Below are positions 1 through 7,822 of a DNA stretch of 64,000 bases, piece by piece. Both the position numbers and the translations under genes were made by a program. The notes beneath the pieces are model-generated. The model searched no databases. It was given only the letters and a program-made list of their open reading frames with translations, and was not told the DNA's origin. Source of the stretch: Austwickia sp. (lineage in GTDB: Bacteria; Actinomycetota; Actinomycetes; Actinomycetales; Dermatophilaceae); contig JADJTI010000006.1 in NCBI GenBank assembly GCA_016711265.1, positions 434,001 through 498,000 on the forward strand, read 5' to 3'. Numbering within the stretch: position 1 is the stretch's first letter; each line of letters opens with the position of its first letter.

Positions 1-656
<656 letters not shown>

Positions 657-695
657 CCTCCGCCGGCCGCACCTGACCGCTCCCCGCAAGCCCGA

Positions 696-753
696 ACCCA
701 CCTCCCGCTCCCGGACCCACGAAGCTTCGTGGGTTCCAGGGGCCAACGTGGGT
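696..753. repeat. 19-bp-step ACCCAC/GTGGGT array with 20-bp palindrome core (copy 1 of 3)
   Basis: Core palindrome ACCCACGAAGCTTCGTGGGT at 715-734. A further ACCCAC starts at 696, exactly 19 bp before the core's own ACCCAC at 715. A further GTGGGT starts at 748, exactly 19 bp after the one at 729. The core is identical at 26355 and 54504 and the 19-bp register is kept in all three copies. It follows the uvrA-like gene. Confidence 0.85.
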
Positions 754-944
754 TCGGGTGCGTGGAGTGAGCCGAACGGCGACGTACCTCACCAGCATTT
801 CGGGGCTCCGGTACCCAGCCGGTGTGGGCGCGCCGGCTGGCCCACGTGGCGGCCCACCGCCCGGAGGCCGCCACCGCGCTGGGCCCGTAGTTGTAGGCGA
901 TTTGTGATACCCGCGTGAGTCACCTGCGAAGGGCGCGTCCGATC

Positions 945-975
945 CTGAATGTGTCGGCGGTTTCTGCCGATTCAG
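945..975 (+). promoter_or_regulatory. Leader hairpin before the deacetylase ribosome-binding site
   Basis: CTGAA (945-949) pairs with TTCAG (971-975) and TCGGC (954-958) with GCCGA (966-970), leaving a four-base bulge and a seven-base loop. The G-rich ribosome-binding site (AGGGGGGAA) starts four bases later. It may be a translational control hairpin; it is short enough to be coincidental in GC-rich DNA. Confidence 0.35.
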
Positions 976-989
976 CACAGGGGGGAATT

Positions 990-1898
990 ATGACAATGCG
1001 CAGCGCGATCCGGCTCTCAGCGGCCGTCGCAGCCGTGGGCATCACCGCGGTCGGATGCCTGAACAGTGGGTGGGCGTACGGCGTCGATCCGACGCCCGCC
1101 CCGAAACCCACCCCGAAGGCCACGTCGACGTCCGCGCCGCTGCCTACGCCCGCGCCGACTCCCGCGCCGATCTCGACGGTGAAACCCGCCCCGAAACCTG
1201 CGCCGACCAGCCAGATTCCGCGCAACCCGGTGCGTACCACCGCCAAGGTCGTCTACCTCACCTTCGATGACGGCCCGGACCCGCGCTTCACCCCGCAGGT
1301 GTTGGCGCTGCTCAAGCGATACGACGCCAAGGCCACCTTCTTTGTGATCGGCGCCAGCGCCAAGAAGCACCCGCGCGTGGTGCAGCAGGTGCGCAGGCAG
1401 GGCCACGCCCTGGCCAACCACACCTACTCCCACCCGTGGCTCAACCGGCTTTCGTCGGCTGCGATCGCCGATCAGTTGCGCCGTACCGACGCCGTCATCG
1501 GGCGGACCACCTGCATGCGGCCCCCGGGTGGCTTCGTCACCCGGACGGTCATCGCCACCGCCCGCGCGGAGGGCAAGCAGGTCGTGATGTGGAACGCCGA
1601 CCCGAAGGACTGGACCCGCCCCGGTACGGCGGCGATCGCCAGCCGGGTGATGACCGCAACGCGGCACCGCAGCATCGTGCTGCTCCACGACGGCGGCGGC
1701 CAGCGGGCCCAATCCGTTGCGGCGCTGTCCCAGATTTTGGCCAACCTGTCGGCGCAGGGGTACCGGTTCGAGTCGCTCCCGGCCTGCCGGGTTCCCGCTC
1801 CCAATCCGGTCGTCAAGCCCGCCCCGAAGCCGGTCGTCAAGCCCGCCCCCAAGCCGGTCGTCAAGCCGGCCCCTGCGAACCCGGCCGCCGCCGAGTGA
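990..1898 (+). CDS. Secreted polysaccharide deacetylase (NodB/CE4 family)
   Basis: Predicted 302-residue exported carbohydrate esterase removing N-acetyl or O-acetyl groups from a surface polysaccharide or peptidoglycan. The ATG at 990 is chosen because GGGGGGAA lies just upstream and the product begins with a signal peptide (RSAIRLSAAVAAVGITAVGC); Cys23 sits in a weak lipobox, so lipid anchoring is possible. A Pro/Ala/Lys-rich linker precedes the catalytic domain. The five CE4 motifs are visible: TFDDGP near residue 91, HTYSH near 145, RPPGG near 178, WNADPKDW near 202 and LLHDGGG near 233. A second low-complexity tail of KPAP/KPVV repeats ends the protein and may thread the cell wall. The ABC transporter starts 24 bp downstream. 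Confidence 0.9.
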   Translation: MTMRSAIRLSAAVAAVGITAVGCLNSGWAYGVDPTPAPKPTPKATSTSAPLPTPAPTPAPISTVKPAPKPAPTSQIPRNPVRTTAKVVYLTFDDGPDPRFTPQVLALLKRYDAKATFFVIGASAKKHPRVVQQVRRQGHALANHTYSHPWLNRLSSAAIADQLRRTDAVIGRTTCMRPPGGFVTRTVIATARAEGKQVVMWNADPKDWTRPGTAAIASRVMTATRHRSIVLLHDGGGQRAQSVAALSQILANLSAQGYRFESLPACRVPAPNPVVKPAPKPVVKPAPKPVVKPAPANPAAAE

Positions 1899-1921
1899 GC
1901 CGCGACGGCCGTCGTACCCGC

Positions 1922-3788
1922 ATGAACGACGAACCTGGCGACGACGATGCCGATGAACCCGAGGACGACCTGGCCGAAGACACTCAGGACCTGTCGCTGG
2001 CTGACCGGGTGCGCGCCATCGTCGCCTTGGCAAGGCTCAGCTTCACCGCCGCACCGTGGGCGGTCGTCCTCACCGTGCTCGGCACGATCCTGGACGCCGT
2101 CTTCCCCATCCTGACCTCGTTCTTCGCGGCCAAGACGACCACGGCGTTGGCGCAGGTCGTCGCGGGTGACCCCGACGCGCTGAGCTCGGTCCTCCGGTAC
2201 ATCGCGCTGACCGCCGGGATCGGGTTGCTCACCGTGGCCTGGTCGAGCGTTGCCATCTACATCAACCAAAAGCTGCTGTACGCCGTGGAGTGCGGCATCA
2301 GTGACCGGATGTTCCACCAGTTCGCTTCGCTCAGCTTCTGGCGCTACGAGGACAAGGGGACCGCCGATCTGTACGACCGGGCGGCTCGCTTCGCGCGGTC
2401 GTTCGCCGAAGCGTTCGGCAAGATCGCAGCCGTGTTCGGCGCCCTCATCGGGGTGGTGCTCGGCATCGTCGCGTTGCTGTTCGTCAACGGTTGGCTGGCG
2501 CTGGCGGTGCTGATCGCGGTGATCCCGGGAATGTGGCTGCAGTTCCGGTTGACGCGGCAATTGTGGCTGCACTGGAACGACACCATCGAGATCCGCCGCC
2601 GCAAGACCGGGATCGAGCAGCGCATGCTGCACCCCAAGGCCATCGTGGAGCTGCGCGTCTACGGGCTGGTCAGCCACCTCTTGGCGCTGCGCTGGCAGTT
2701 GCGGGACCGCGACGAACGGGAGCGGCTGGATCAGGAGCGGGACTACATCCGCAAGCGGATCGTGGCTGACGTCGCCGAGGCCGGGACCGAGGCCGGTGCG
2801 CTGGTCTGGGTGACCTTGCAGATCGCCGCCGGTAGCCAGCCGATCGGCCAGTTCGTGTTCGTCCAACAGGTCGTCTCGCGCGCGATCAGCTCCGCGAACG
2901 AGCTGGTCACCTCGATCGCGGACATCGACCAGGACCTGGTCAACCTGTTCGACTACCAGCGCTTCATGCTGCTGGACGACGGCCCGCCGCCGACCGGCGT
3001 GGTGCCGAGCCCGGCGCCGGAGTTTTGTGTCGAGGGGGTGTCCTTCCGTTACCCCGGCGTGGGACGCCCACGAGTGCTGCACGACATTGACCTGCGGGTC
3101 GAGGCGGGTCAGCACGTGGCCCTGGTCGGCGAGAACGGCGCCGGGAAGACCACGCTGGTCAAGCTGCTCCTCGGCCTCTATGCGCCTGAGCAGGGTCGGG
3201 TCGTCGTCGGCGGTGTCGACCTGGCCCGGGCCGACCTGGCCACCTGGCATGGACAGGTGGCGCTGTTGAAGCAGGACTTCCTGCAGTACCCGTTCGCCAC
3301 CGTGCGGGACAACGTCACCTGGGGAGCCGTCGATCGGTCGGTGGATGACGCGCGGGTGTGGGCCGCCCTGGACCAGGCCGAGGCCAGCGGCTTCGTCCGG
3401 AAGCTGCCGCAGGGCCTGGACACCTTCGTGGACCCCTGGCTGGAGGACGACGAGGGGCACCTGGGCACCGACCTGTCCGGCGGGCAATGGCAACGGCTGG
3501 CCCTGGCCAGGGCGCTCTACCGCGATGCCCCCGTGCTGGTGCTGGATGAACCGACCTCGGCCCTGGACGGGTTGGCCGAGGGGGCGATCTTCGATCGGTT
3601 GTTCGCGCTGCAGGACCGGACGATCATCACGGTCAGTCACCGGCTGACCTCGGTAGCCCGGGCGGACGTGATCCACGTGCTGGTGGGCGGCCGCATCGTC
3701 GAGAGCGGCACGCACGCCGACCTGATCGCACAAGGACGGCGAGTATGTGCGTCTCTTCGCCCGCCAACTGAGCCCCGGCCGGGATTGA
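1922..3788 (+). CDS. ABC transporter, fused permease and ATPase; 3' end frameshifted
   Basis: An ABC exporter half-transporter of about 620 residues. An acidic N-terminus (NDEPGDDDADEPEDD) precedes a six-helix membrane domain (about residues 45-330) and an ATPase domain with Walker A GENGAGKTT near 403, LSGGQ near 518, Walker B VLVLDEPTSALD near 538 and the H-loop SHR near 572. It probably works as a dimer; the substrate is unknown. The ATG at 1922 starts just before the acidic stretch. At 3728-3731 the reading frame is lost. Shifting by one base there gives the family-like ending KDGEYVRLFARQLSPGRD and a TGA at 3786-3788, immediately before a terminator hairpin. The unshifted frame instead runs through that hairpin and into the convergent gene, to 3895. 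The end given here assumes the shift. Confidence 0.88.
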
Positions 3789-3792
3789 GCCG

Positions 3793-3842
3793 CATCGTCG
3801 GGGGATTCGCCCCGCCTTGGCGGGGCGAATCCCCCAACGATG
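3793..3842. terminator. GTTGGGGGATTCG hairpin (family A, copy 1), bidirectional terminator
   Basis: A 24-bp stem with one mismatch (C3799/A3836) closes on a two-base TT centre. It lies between the convergent ABC transporter and SRPBCC genes, starting four bases after the corrected ABC stop. The arm core CGTTGGGGGAT recurs at 9367, 42929 and 63464 (this copy has one change in the left arm). Confidence 0.8.
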
Positions 3843-3854
3843 GCGTGGTGGGCG

Positions 3855-4353
3855 TCAGGCCGCCGGGGTGTCCATGGGCTTCCCGGTCTCCATGAGGGTC
3901 TTCAAGCCCGACAGGCACCACGGCCAGCCACCGCCGCCCTGGCCGGGGTCGTTGCCGCCGGCGACCTCACCGGCGTACTCCGGTGCGGCTGAGAGGTCAT
4001 GGGTCAGCACCACCTTGGTGAGGCCACTCGGGTACTCGGTGAGCTCCCAGGTCAGCCGGGTGGCCGGGCTCGTGGCGTGCCACGACGGCAACCAGTCCAG
4101 GACCAGCTTCGCCGGCTCGTCGACCTCCACGACGGTCCCGCTGACGGCGACCTCGCCCATCCCCATGGCCTTCATCTCCGTCGGTGGTGAAGTTCGTGTA
4201 CCCGCCGCCGGGGTTCAGGTCGAACTCCGTTGCGCCGCCGTACCCCCAGCGGGTGGTGTGCTCACTCTGGGTGATCGCGTCCCAGATCAGCTGGGCGGGT
4301 GCGTTGATGTAGATGCAGTAAACCTGCACGTTCATGGTCGGGCTGGCGGTCAT
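3855..4353 (-). pseudogene. SRPBCC/AHSA1-domain protein, interrupted by a one-base frameshift
   Basis: The START-like fold protein begins at 4353 (TASPTMNVQVYCIYINAPAQ), with the typical N-terminal pattern of AHSA1 proteins (PAQLIWDAITQSEHTTRWG). Around 4176-4182 the frame breaks. The continuing frame gives arginine-rich nonsense to 3997, whereas the frame one base over gives EMKAMGMGEVAVSGTVVEVD and the usual C-terminal half, ending at 3855 (about 165 residues in all). One extra base near 4179 explains it. The start overlaps the ArsR stop (ATGA), so the two genes are translationally coupled. ArsR plus SRPBCC pairs are common in actinobacteria. It may be a real pseudogene or a sequencing error. 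Confidence 0.8.
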
Positions 4354-4733
4354 GACGGCTCCTTGGGTGGCGGGTCGTGCTCGAGGCGAGTCCTGAGGTC
4401 GAGCAGTACGGCGGCGATGCCGGCTCGCTCGGTGTACTTGCCGATCCAGCGCTGGTGGATCTGCTGAATGGGTACGGCGTTGAGGTAGTGCAGCCTCTCG
4501 CGGCCCGCTTTGCGGGTGGTCACGAGATTGGCCTGCTCCAGAAGCTTCCGGTGCTTGGCGACACCGAACCGCGTCATGTCGGTGCGCTCGTTGACGACGG
4601 CCTCCAGCTCCCCGAGCGTGCGGCCGTCGCGCTCGAAGAGGGCGTCCATCAGCAGCCGACGGATGGGGTCCGCCAGCGCTTTGAACACCCGGTCGTCGTC
4701 CACGACCTCCAAAGTAGGTGACCATTTGGTCAC
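4350..4733 (-). CDS. ArsR-family winged-helix transcriptional regulator
   Basis: Small DNA-binding repressor of up to 127 residues with the ArsR hallmark RVFKALADPIRRLLMDALF followed by the recognition region TRFGVAKHRKLLEQANLVTTRKAGRERLHYLN. No cysteine metal site is evident, which fits the non-metal ArsR group found with SRPBCC proteins. The longest start is GTG at 4733, but it lies inside a 16-bp palindrome that looks like the operator. A GTG at 4703, preceded closely by GGAGG, gives a start (DDDRVFKALADP) closer to the family. It overlaps the SRPBCC gene by four bases and probably controls its own operon. Confidence 0.88.
   Translation of the reverse strand: MTKWSPTLEVVDDDRVFKALADPIRRLLMDALFERDGRTLGELEAVVNERTDMTRFGVAKHRKLLEQANLVTTRKAGRERLHYLNAVPIQQIHQRWIGKYTERAGIAAVLLDLRTRLEHDPPPKEPS
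4718..4733. promoter_or_regulatory. Candidate ArsR operator
   Basis: Perfect 16-bp inverted repeat GTGACCATTTGGTCAC. It overlaps the most upstream possible start codon of the ArsR gene. This suggests autorepression and that the true start lies further inside. Confidence 0.5.
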
Positions 4734-4765
4734 GTGTCAACAGTGGGCGCCAGGGGAAAGCGAAC

Positions 4766-4801
4766 GGTCGCGGCGGCGCCGGAATCAGCGCCGCCGCGAC
4801 C
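4766..4801 (-). terminator. Hairpin terminator
   Basis: Perfect 14-bp stem (GGTCGCGGCGGCGC and its complement) with an eight-base loop, about 55 bp downstream of the minus-strand gene ending at 4856 and before the ArsR gene. There is no U-tract, as usual for actinobacteria. Confidence 0.6.
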
Positions 4802-4855
4802 GCGTCGCGCAACTCGTGAGCTCTGTCTGGGGTCTGTGTGCGGGTCTGGGTGACC

Positions 4856-5176
4856 TCAGTCGTCCATGCCGCTGGTGAGCTCCTCGGTGACCAGCTTCAA
4901 CAGGCGCAGCAGCCGGTCGTGCGAATCCGCGAGGGCCTCCCAGGCGGCGTCCTCGTTCGCCACCGGCGGGGTGACCGCTTCAGGGTCCGCCGCCAAGACC
5001 GTGGCCACGTGGTCCTGGCCGGGCCCGCGGTAATACTCATCCAACTGGTTGGCTCGCTCCCTGGCTTCCGCCAACCAGCCCAACACCTCATCGAACCGCT
5101 GGTTGTCTGCCGTGACCCGGTCAAGAAGAGTCTGGGCCTGGTCCAGTCCGGAGCGGGCCGCATCAACGCTCGTCAT
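4856..5176 (-). CDS. DUF4298-like small helical protein
   Basis: 106 residues, predicted mostly alpha-helical, no signal peptide or membrane segment. The pattern of an N-terminal helix pair (LDQAQTLLDRVTADNQRFDEVL), then LDEYYRGPGQDH and a C-terminal DRLLRLLKLV helix resembles DUF4298 proteins, whose function is unknown. The ATG at 5176 is preferred; an upstream in-frame extension to 5272 is arginine-rich and unlike coding sequence. It is a single gene, followed by the hairpin at 4766-4801. Confidence 0.7.
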   Translation of the reverse strand: MTSVDAARSGLDQAQTLLDRVTADNQRFDEVLGWLAEARERANQLDEYYRGPGQDHVATVLAADPEAVTPPVANEDAAWEALADSHDRLLRLLKLVTEELTSGMDD

Positions 5177-5310
5177 GGGCCGATCGTAGGCAGGCCCACC
5201 GGCCCGTCGCCGCCGGTTCGGCGCCCGCGGGCGGTTCTGAGAGCGGACTGTGCACCCACTCTCGGGGTTCATTCAGAATCTCCCAGGGAAGCGACCTACC
5301 ATCAGCGGGT

Positions 5311-6489
5311 ATGACGAGACGTTCGCTGTGGATCGCTTCCGCCTGCGTGCTGATCGCCGGGTGCTCGGCCGGTCCATCCCCGACCGGGTCCTCCCCGACG
5401 ACCACCGGTCCAGCCGCGAGTCCCACCGCGAGCAGCACCCGGTCCAGCGATGGGCCGCCGTTCACCGTAACCCCCCACGCCACCTTCGACGAACCCTGGG
5501 CCATGACCTTCCTGCCGGACGGGAACGCCCTGGTCACCGAGCGCGGGGGAGCGCTCCTGCTGGTCGACCCCGCCGGCGGGCAGCGCCGCACCGTAACCGG
5601 CACCCCCGAGGTGGCCCACGGCGGCCAGGGCGGACTCGGTGACATCGTCCTGGCGCCGTCGTACCCCACGGATCGGGGCGTCTACCTGACCTGGGCGGAA
5701 GCCGGAGCAGGCGGCAAGATCGGCGCGGCTTTGGGCCGGGCCAGACTCGTCACCGGGGATCAGCCGCGCCTGGAGGGTCTGCGCGTGATCTGGCGGCAAG
5801 AGCCCAAAACCTCCGGCACCGGGCACTTCAGCCACCGGGTGGCCGTCAGCCCCGACCGGCACTACCTCTTCCTCAGCTCCGGTGACCGGCAAAAGCTCGA
5901 TCCCGCCCAAGACCTGCAGGTCACTCTCGGGAAGGTGCTGCGGCTCAACCTCGACGGATCACCGGCTGCCGGCAACCCGTTCGCCGACCGCGGCGGGGTG
6001 TCTACCCAGATCTGGTCCTACGGACACCGCAACCCCCTCGGCCTGGCCTTCGATCAGGGCGGCAACTTGTGGTCCTCCGAGATGGGTCCCCAGGGCGGGG
6101 ACGAGGTGAACCTCATCGAGCGCGGCAAGAACTACGGCTGGCCGCGCGCCTCCAACGGATCCCACTACGGCGGCGAAGACATCCCCGACCACCGCGACGG
6201 CGACGGGTACGCCGCCCCGAGGGTCTGGTGGAATCCCTCGATCTCGCCCGGCAGCCTGATGATCTACACCGGTGACACATTCCCGCAGTGGAAGGGCGAC
6301 GCCTTCGTCGGCGCCCTCTCCGGCAAGGCGCTGATCAGGGTCGATCTGTCGGGCAAGAGCGCGACCAAAGGCGACCAATGGGACATGGGTGCCCGGATCC
6401 GGGAGGTCGAGCAGGGACCCGACGGCTCGGTGTGGCTCTTGGAAGATGCCCCCGCCGGGCGCATGCTCAGGCTCACCCCCACGAACTGA
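5311..6489 (+). CDS. Lipoprotein PQQ-dependent sugar dehydrogenase (GSDH/sorbosone dehydrogenase-like)
   Basis: 392-residue exported beta-propeller oxidoreductase. The N-terminus has a short lipoprotein signal (RRSLWIASACVLIAGC) with lipobox LIAGC, then a Ser/Thr/Pro linker. The propeller carries typical soluble glucose/sorbosone dehydrogenase segments: WAMTFLPDGNALVTERGG near residue 67, GGQGGLGDIVLAP near 105, SYGHRNPLGLAFD near 235, and EMGPQGGDEVNLI near 255. Family members oxidise aldoses at the cell surface with PQQ, although many actinobacterial ones have no proven substrate. The enoyl-CoA hydratase gene begins 34 bp later on the same strand. Confidence 0.88.
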   Translation: MTRRSLWIASACVLIAGCSAGPSPTGSSPTTTGPAASPTASSTRSSDGPPFTVTPHATFDEPWAMTFLPDGNALVTERGGALLLVDPAGGQRRTVTGTPEVAHGGQGGLGDIVLAPSYPTDRGVYLTWAEAGAGGKIGAALGRARLVTGDQPRLEGLRVIWRQEPKTSGTGHFSHRVAVSPDRHYLFLSSGDRQKLDPAQDLQVTLGKVLRLNLDGSPAAGNPFADRGGVSTQIWSYGHRNPLGLAFDQGGNLWSSEMGPQGGDEVNLIERGKNYGWPRASNGSHYGGEDIPDHRDGDGYAAPRVWWNPSISPGSLMIYTGDTFPQWKGDAFVGALSGKALIRVDLSGKSATKGDQWDMGARIREVEQGPDGSVWLLEDAPAGRMLRLTPTN

Positions 6490-6523
6490 GGCTTTCCACC
6501 GGTGATCCGGGGTTGAATGAGTC

Positions 6524-7282
6524 ATGAGTGAAGATGTGGTCCTCGTCACCGTTGAGGACGGAGTCGGCTGTCTCCGGCTGAACCGGCCGGCCGCCGCCAA
6601 CGCCCTGAACGCGCACGTGGGCCTCGCCCTTCAGGACGCCGTACGACGGCTCAGCGTCGATCCCGACGTCGGATCGGTCCTGGTCAGCGGCGCCGGCAAG
6701 CGCTTTTGTGCCGGCGGGGACATGGCCGCGATGGCAGGCGCCGACGATCCCGCCGCCTTCGGCCGCGACCTGGCCGACAACCTGGACGTGGCGTTTCAGG
6801 CGTTGGCGTCCCTGCCCAAGCCCACCGTGGTGGTGGTCCAGGGCGCCGTGGCGGGGGCCGGCCTGGCCCTGATGCTCAGCTGCGACATCGTGATCGCCGA
6901 ACAGTCCACCCGGTTCCGGGCGGCCTATCCTTCGGTCGGCCTGACCCCGGACACCGGGCTGTCCTGGCTGCTGCCCCGGGCGATCGGCACCGTCCGGGCG
7001 TTGGACCTGCTGCTGACCAATCGCCTGTTGACGGCTGCAGAAGCCCGGGCGATGGGGCTGGCCGCCCGGGTCGTCGAAGACGGACACGGGTACGACATCG
7101 GTGCCGGCATCGCCGCAGACCTGGCCGCCGGGCCGACGTACGCGCTTGGGTGCACCAAAACGCTGGTCCGGTCGTCGTGGGAGAGCGACCGAGGGACGCA
7201 CGGTCAGGCCGAGAGCCGGGCGATCCACGACGTGGCCGGCACCCCGTTCGCGCGCGACGCGATCGCCCGCTTCTCCCGCTGA
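6524..7282 (+). CDS. Enoyl-CoA hydratase/isomerase family protein
   Basis: 252-residue crotonase-fold enzyme acting on acyl-CoA thioesters. The first oxyanion-hole segment is GKRFCAGGDMAAMAG near residue 63, the second is QGAVAGAGLALMLSCDIVIA near 106. A PaaG-like GLTPDTGLSWLLPR follows near 138, where an Asp rather than the classical hydratase Glu pair suggests isomerase-type chemistry (family knowledge, not proven). It ends with a normal C-terminal helix (FARDAIARFS). The start ATG at 6524 has only a weak ribosome-binding site. It is not part of an obvious beta-oxidation cluster. Confidence 0.9.
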   Translation: MSEDVVLVTVEDGVGCLRLNRPAAANALNAHVGLALQDAVRRLSVDPDVGSVLVSGAGKRFCAGGDMAAMAGADDPAAFGRDLADNLDVAFQALASLPKPTVVVVQGAVAGAGLALMLSCDIVIAEQSTRFRAAYPSVGLTPDTGLSWLLPRAIGTVRALDLLLTNRLLTAAEARAMGLAARVVEDGHGYDIGAGIAADLAAGPTYALGCTKTLVRSSWESDRGTHGQAESRAIHDVAGTPFARDAIARFSR

Positions 7283-7313
7283 GCACCCATCCGGCGCACT
7301 CGGGCGAGCGGGA

Positions 7314-7682
7314 TCAGGCCTCGGGATCGGTAACGCCCTCGTACAGGCCGATCAGGTTGCCGTCGGGGTCGGCGAATACCGCCCACCAGCTGGTGTCGCT
7401 GATGGGCTCCTTGGCCATGACGACGGTCCCGCCGCTGGCGGTCGCCTTCGCCAGCGTCTCCTCGATCGAATCCACCTCGACATAGGAGCGCGGCTGCTGA
7501 AAGTCGGGGCCGCGGGGAGCCAGCCCGCCCCCGCTGATCTGGTTGGGGGCCTGCCACATCGGATACCCCTCGAAGCCGGGGAGCTCCCGGAGCTGCCAGC
7601 CGAACAGGTTGGAGTAGAAGGCCGTGGCCTGGGCCAGATCGGTCACCGGGATGTCGATGTGGGTGATGTCGCCATGAGCCAT
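7314..7682 (-). CDS. VOC (glyoxalase/bleomycin resistance) family protein
   Basis: 122-residue vicinal-oxygen-chelate protein with two beta-alpha-beta-beta-beta halves: ITHIDIPVTDLAQATAFYSNLFGW at the N-terminus (quoted in part: FYSNLFGWQLREL) and WWAVFADPDGNLIGLYEG at the C-terminus. The conserved His and Glu positions of metal-binding VOC proteins are partly retained. The start at 7682 is chosen for its AAGGAACG ribosome-binding site; a longer frame to 7805 is arginine-rich. It faces the enoyl-CoA hydratase gene tail to tail and the selO gene head to head. Substrate unknown. Confidence 0.87.
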   Translation of the reverse strand: MAHGDITHIDIPVTDLAQATAFYSNLFGWQLRELPGFEGYPMWQAPNQISGGGLAPRGPDFQQPRSYVEVDSIEETLAKATASGGTVVMAKEPISDTSWWAVFADPDGNLIGLYEGVTDPEA

Positions 7683-7822
7683 GGTTCGTTCCTTCCCCGA
7701 ATGCACGACGTGCTGCCGTGTCGCTTCGACCCTAACTCGCCCCTTCCGCGCTCGACAGGGGGCACTGCCCGGCCGCAAACGCGGCGCGGGCGCTGGGCCA
7801 GGCACCGCCGTACGCTGAAGGC

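Larger units (their letters stand above)
657..989. other. Intergenic region with a 19-bp-step repeat array and a leader hairpin
   Basis: No convincing gene lies here. Bases 696-753 hold one copy of the dispersed palindromic array described separately, and 945-975 a hairpin just upstream of the next gene. An in-frame GTG at 915 could extend the deacetylase gene, but the added residues would precede a good signal peptide, so it is not used. Confidence 0.6.

Noticed and set aside
915..989. Upstream start for the deacetylase at GTG 915
   Set aside because: It would add 25 residues before a good signal peptide; the ATG at 990 has a clear G-rich ribosome-binding site.
1472..3733. Long minus-strand open frame (753 codons) opposite the deacetylase and ABC genes
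   Set aside because: It is antisense to two clear genes, rich in Arg/Gln/His and has no recognisable domain. Such frames are common in GC-rich DNA; the same applies to 15796-17670, 29022-30662 and 35775-37229.
3855..4175. Separate 106-residue gene starting at the internal ATG at 4175
   Set aside because: It is the second half of the SRPBCC domain and begins just after the frameshift; the first half is directly upstream in another frame.
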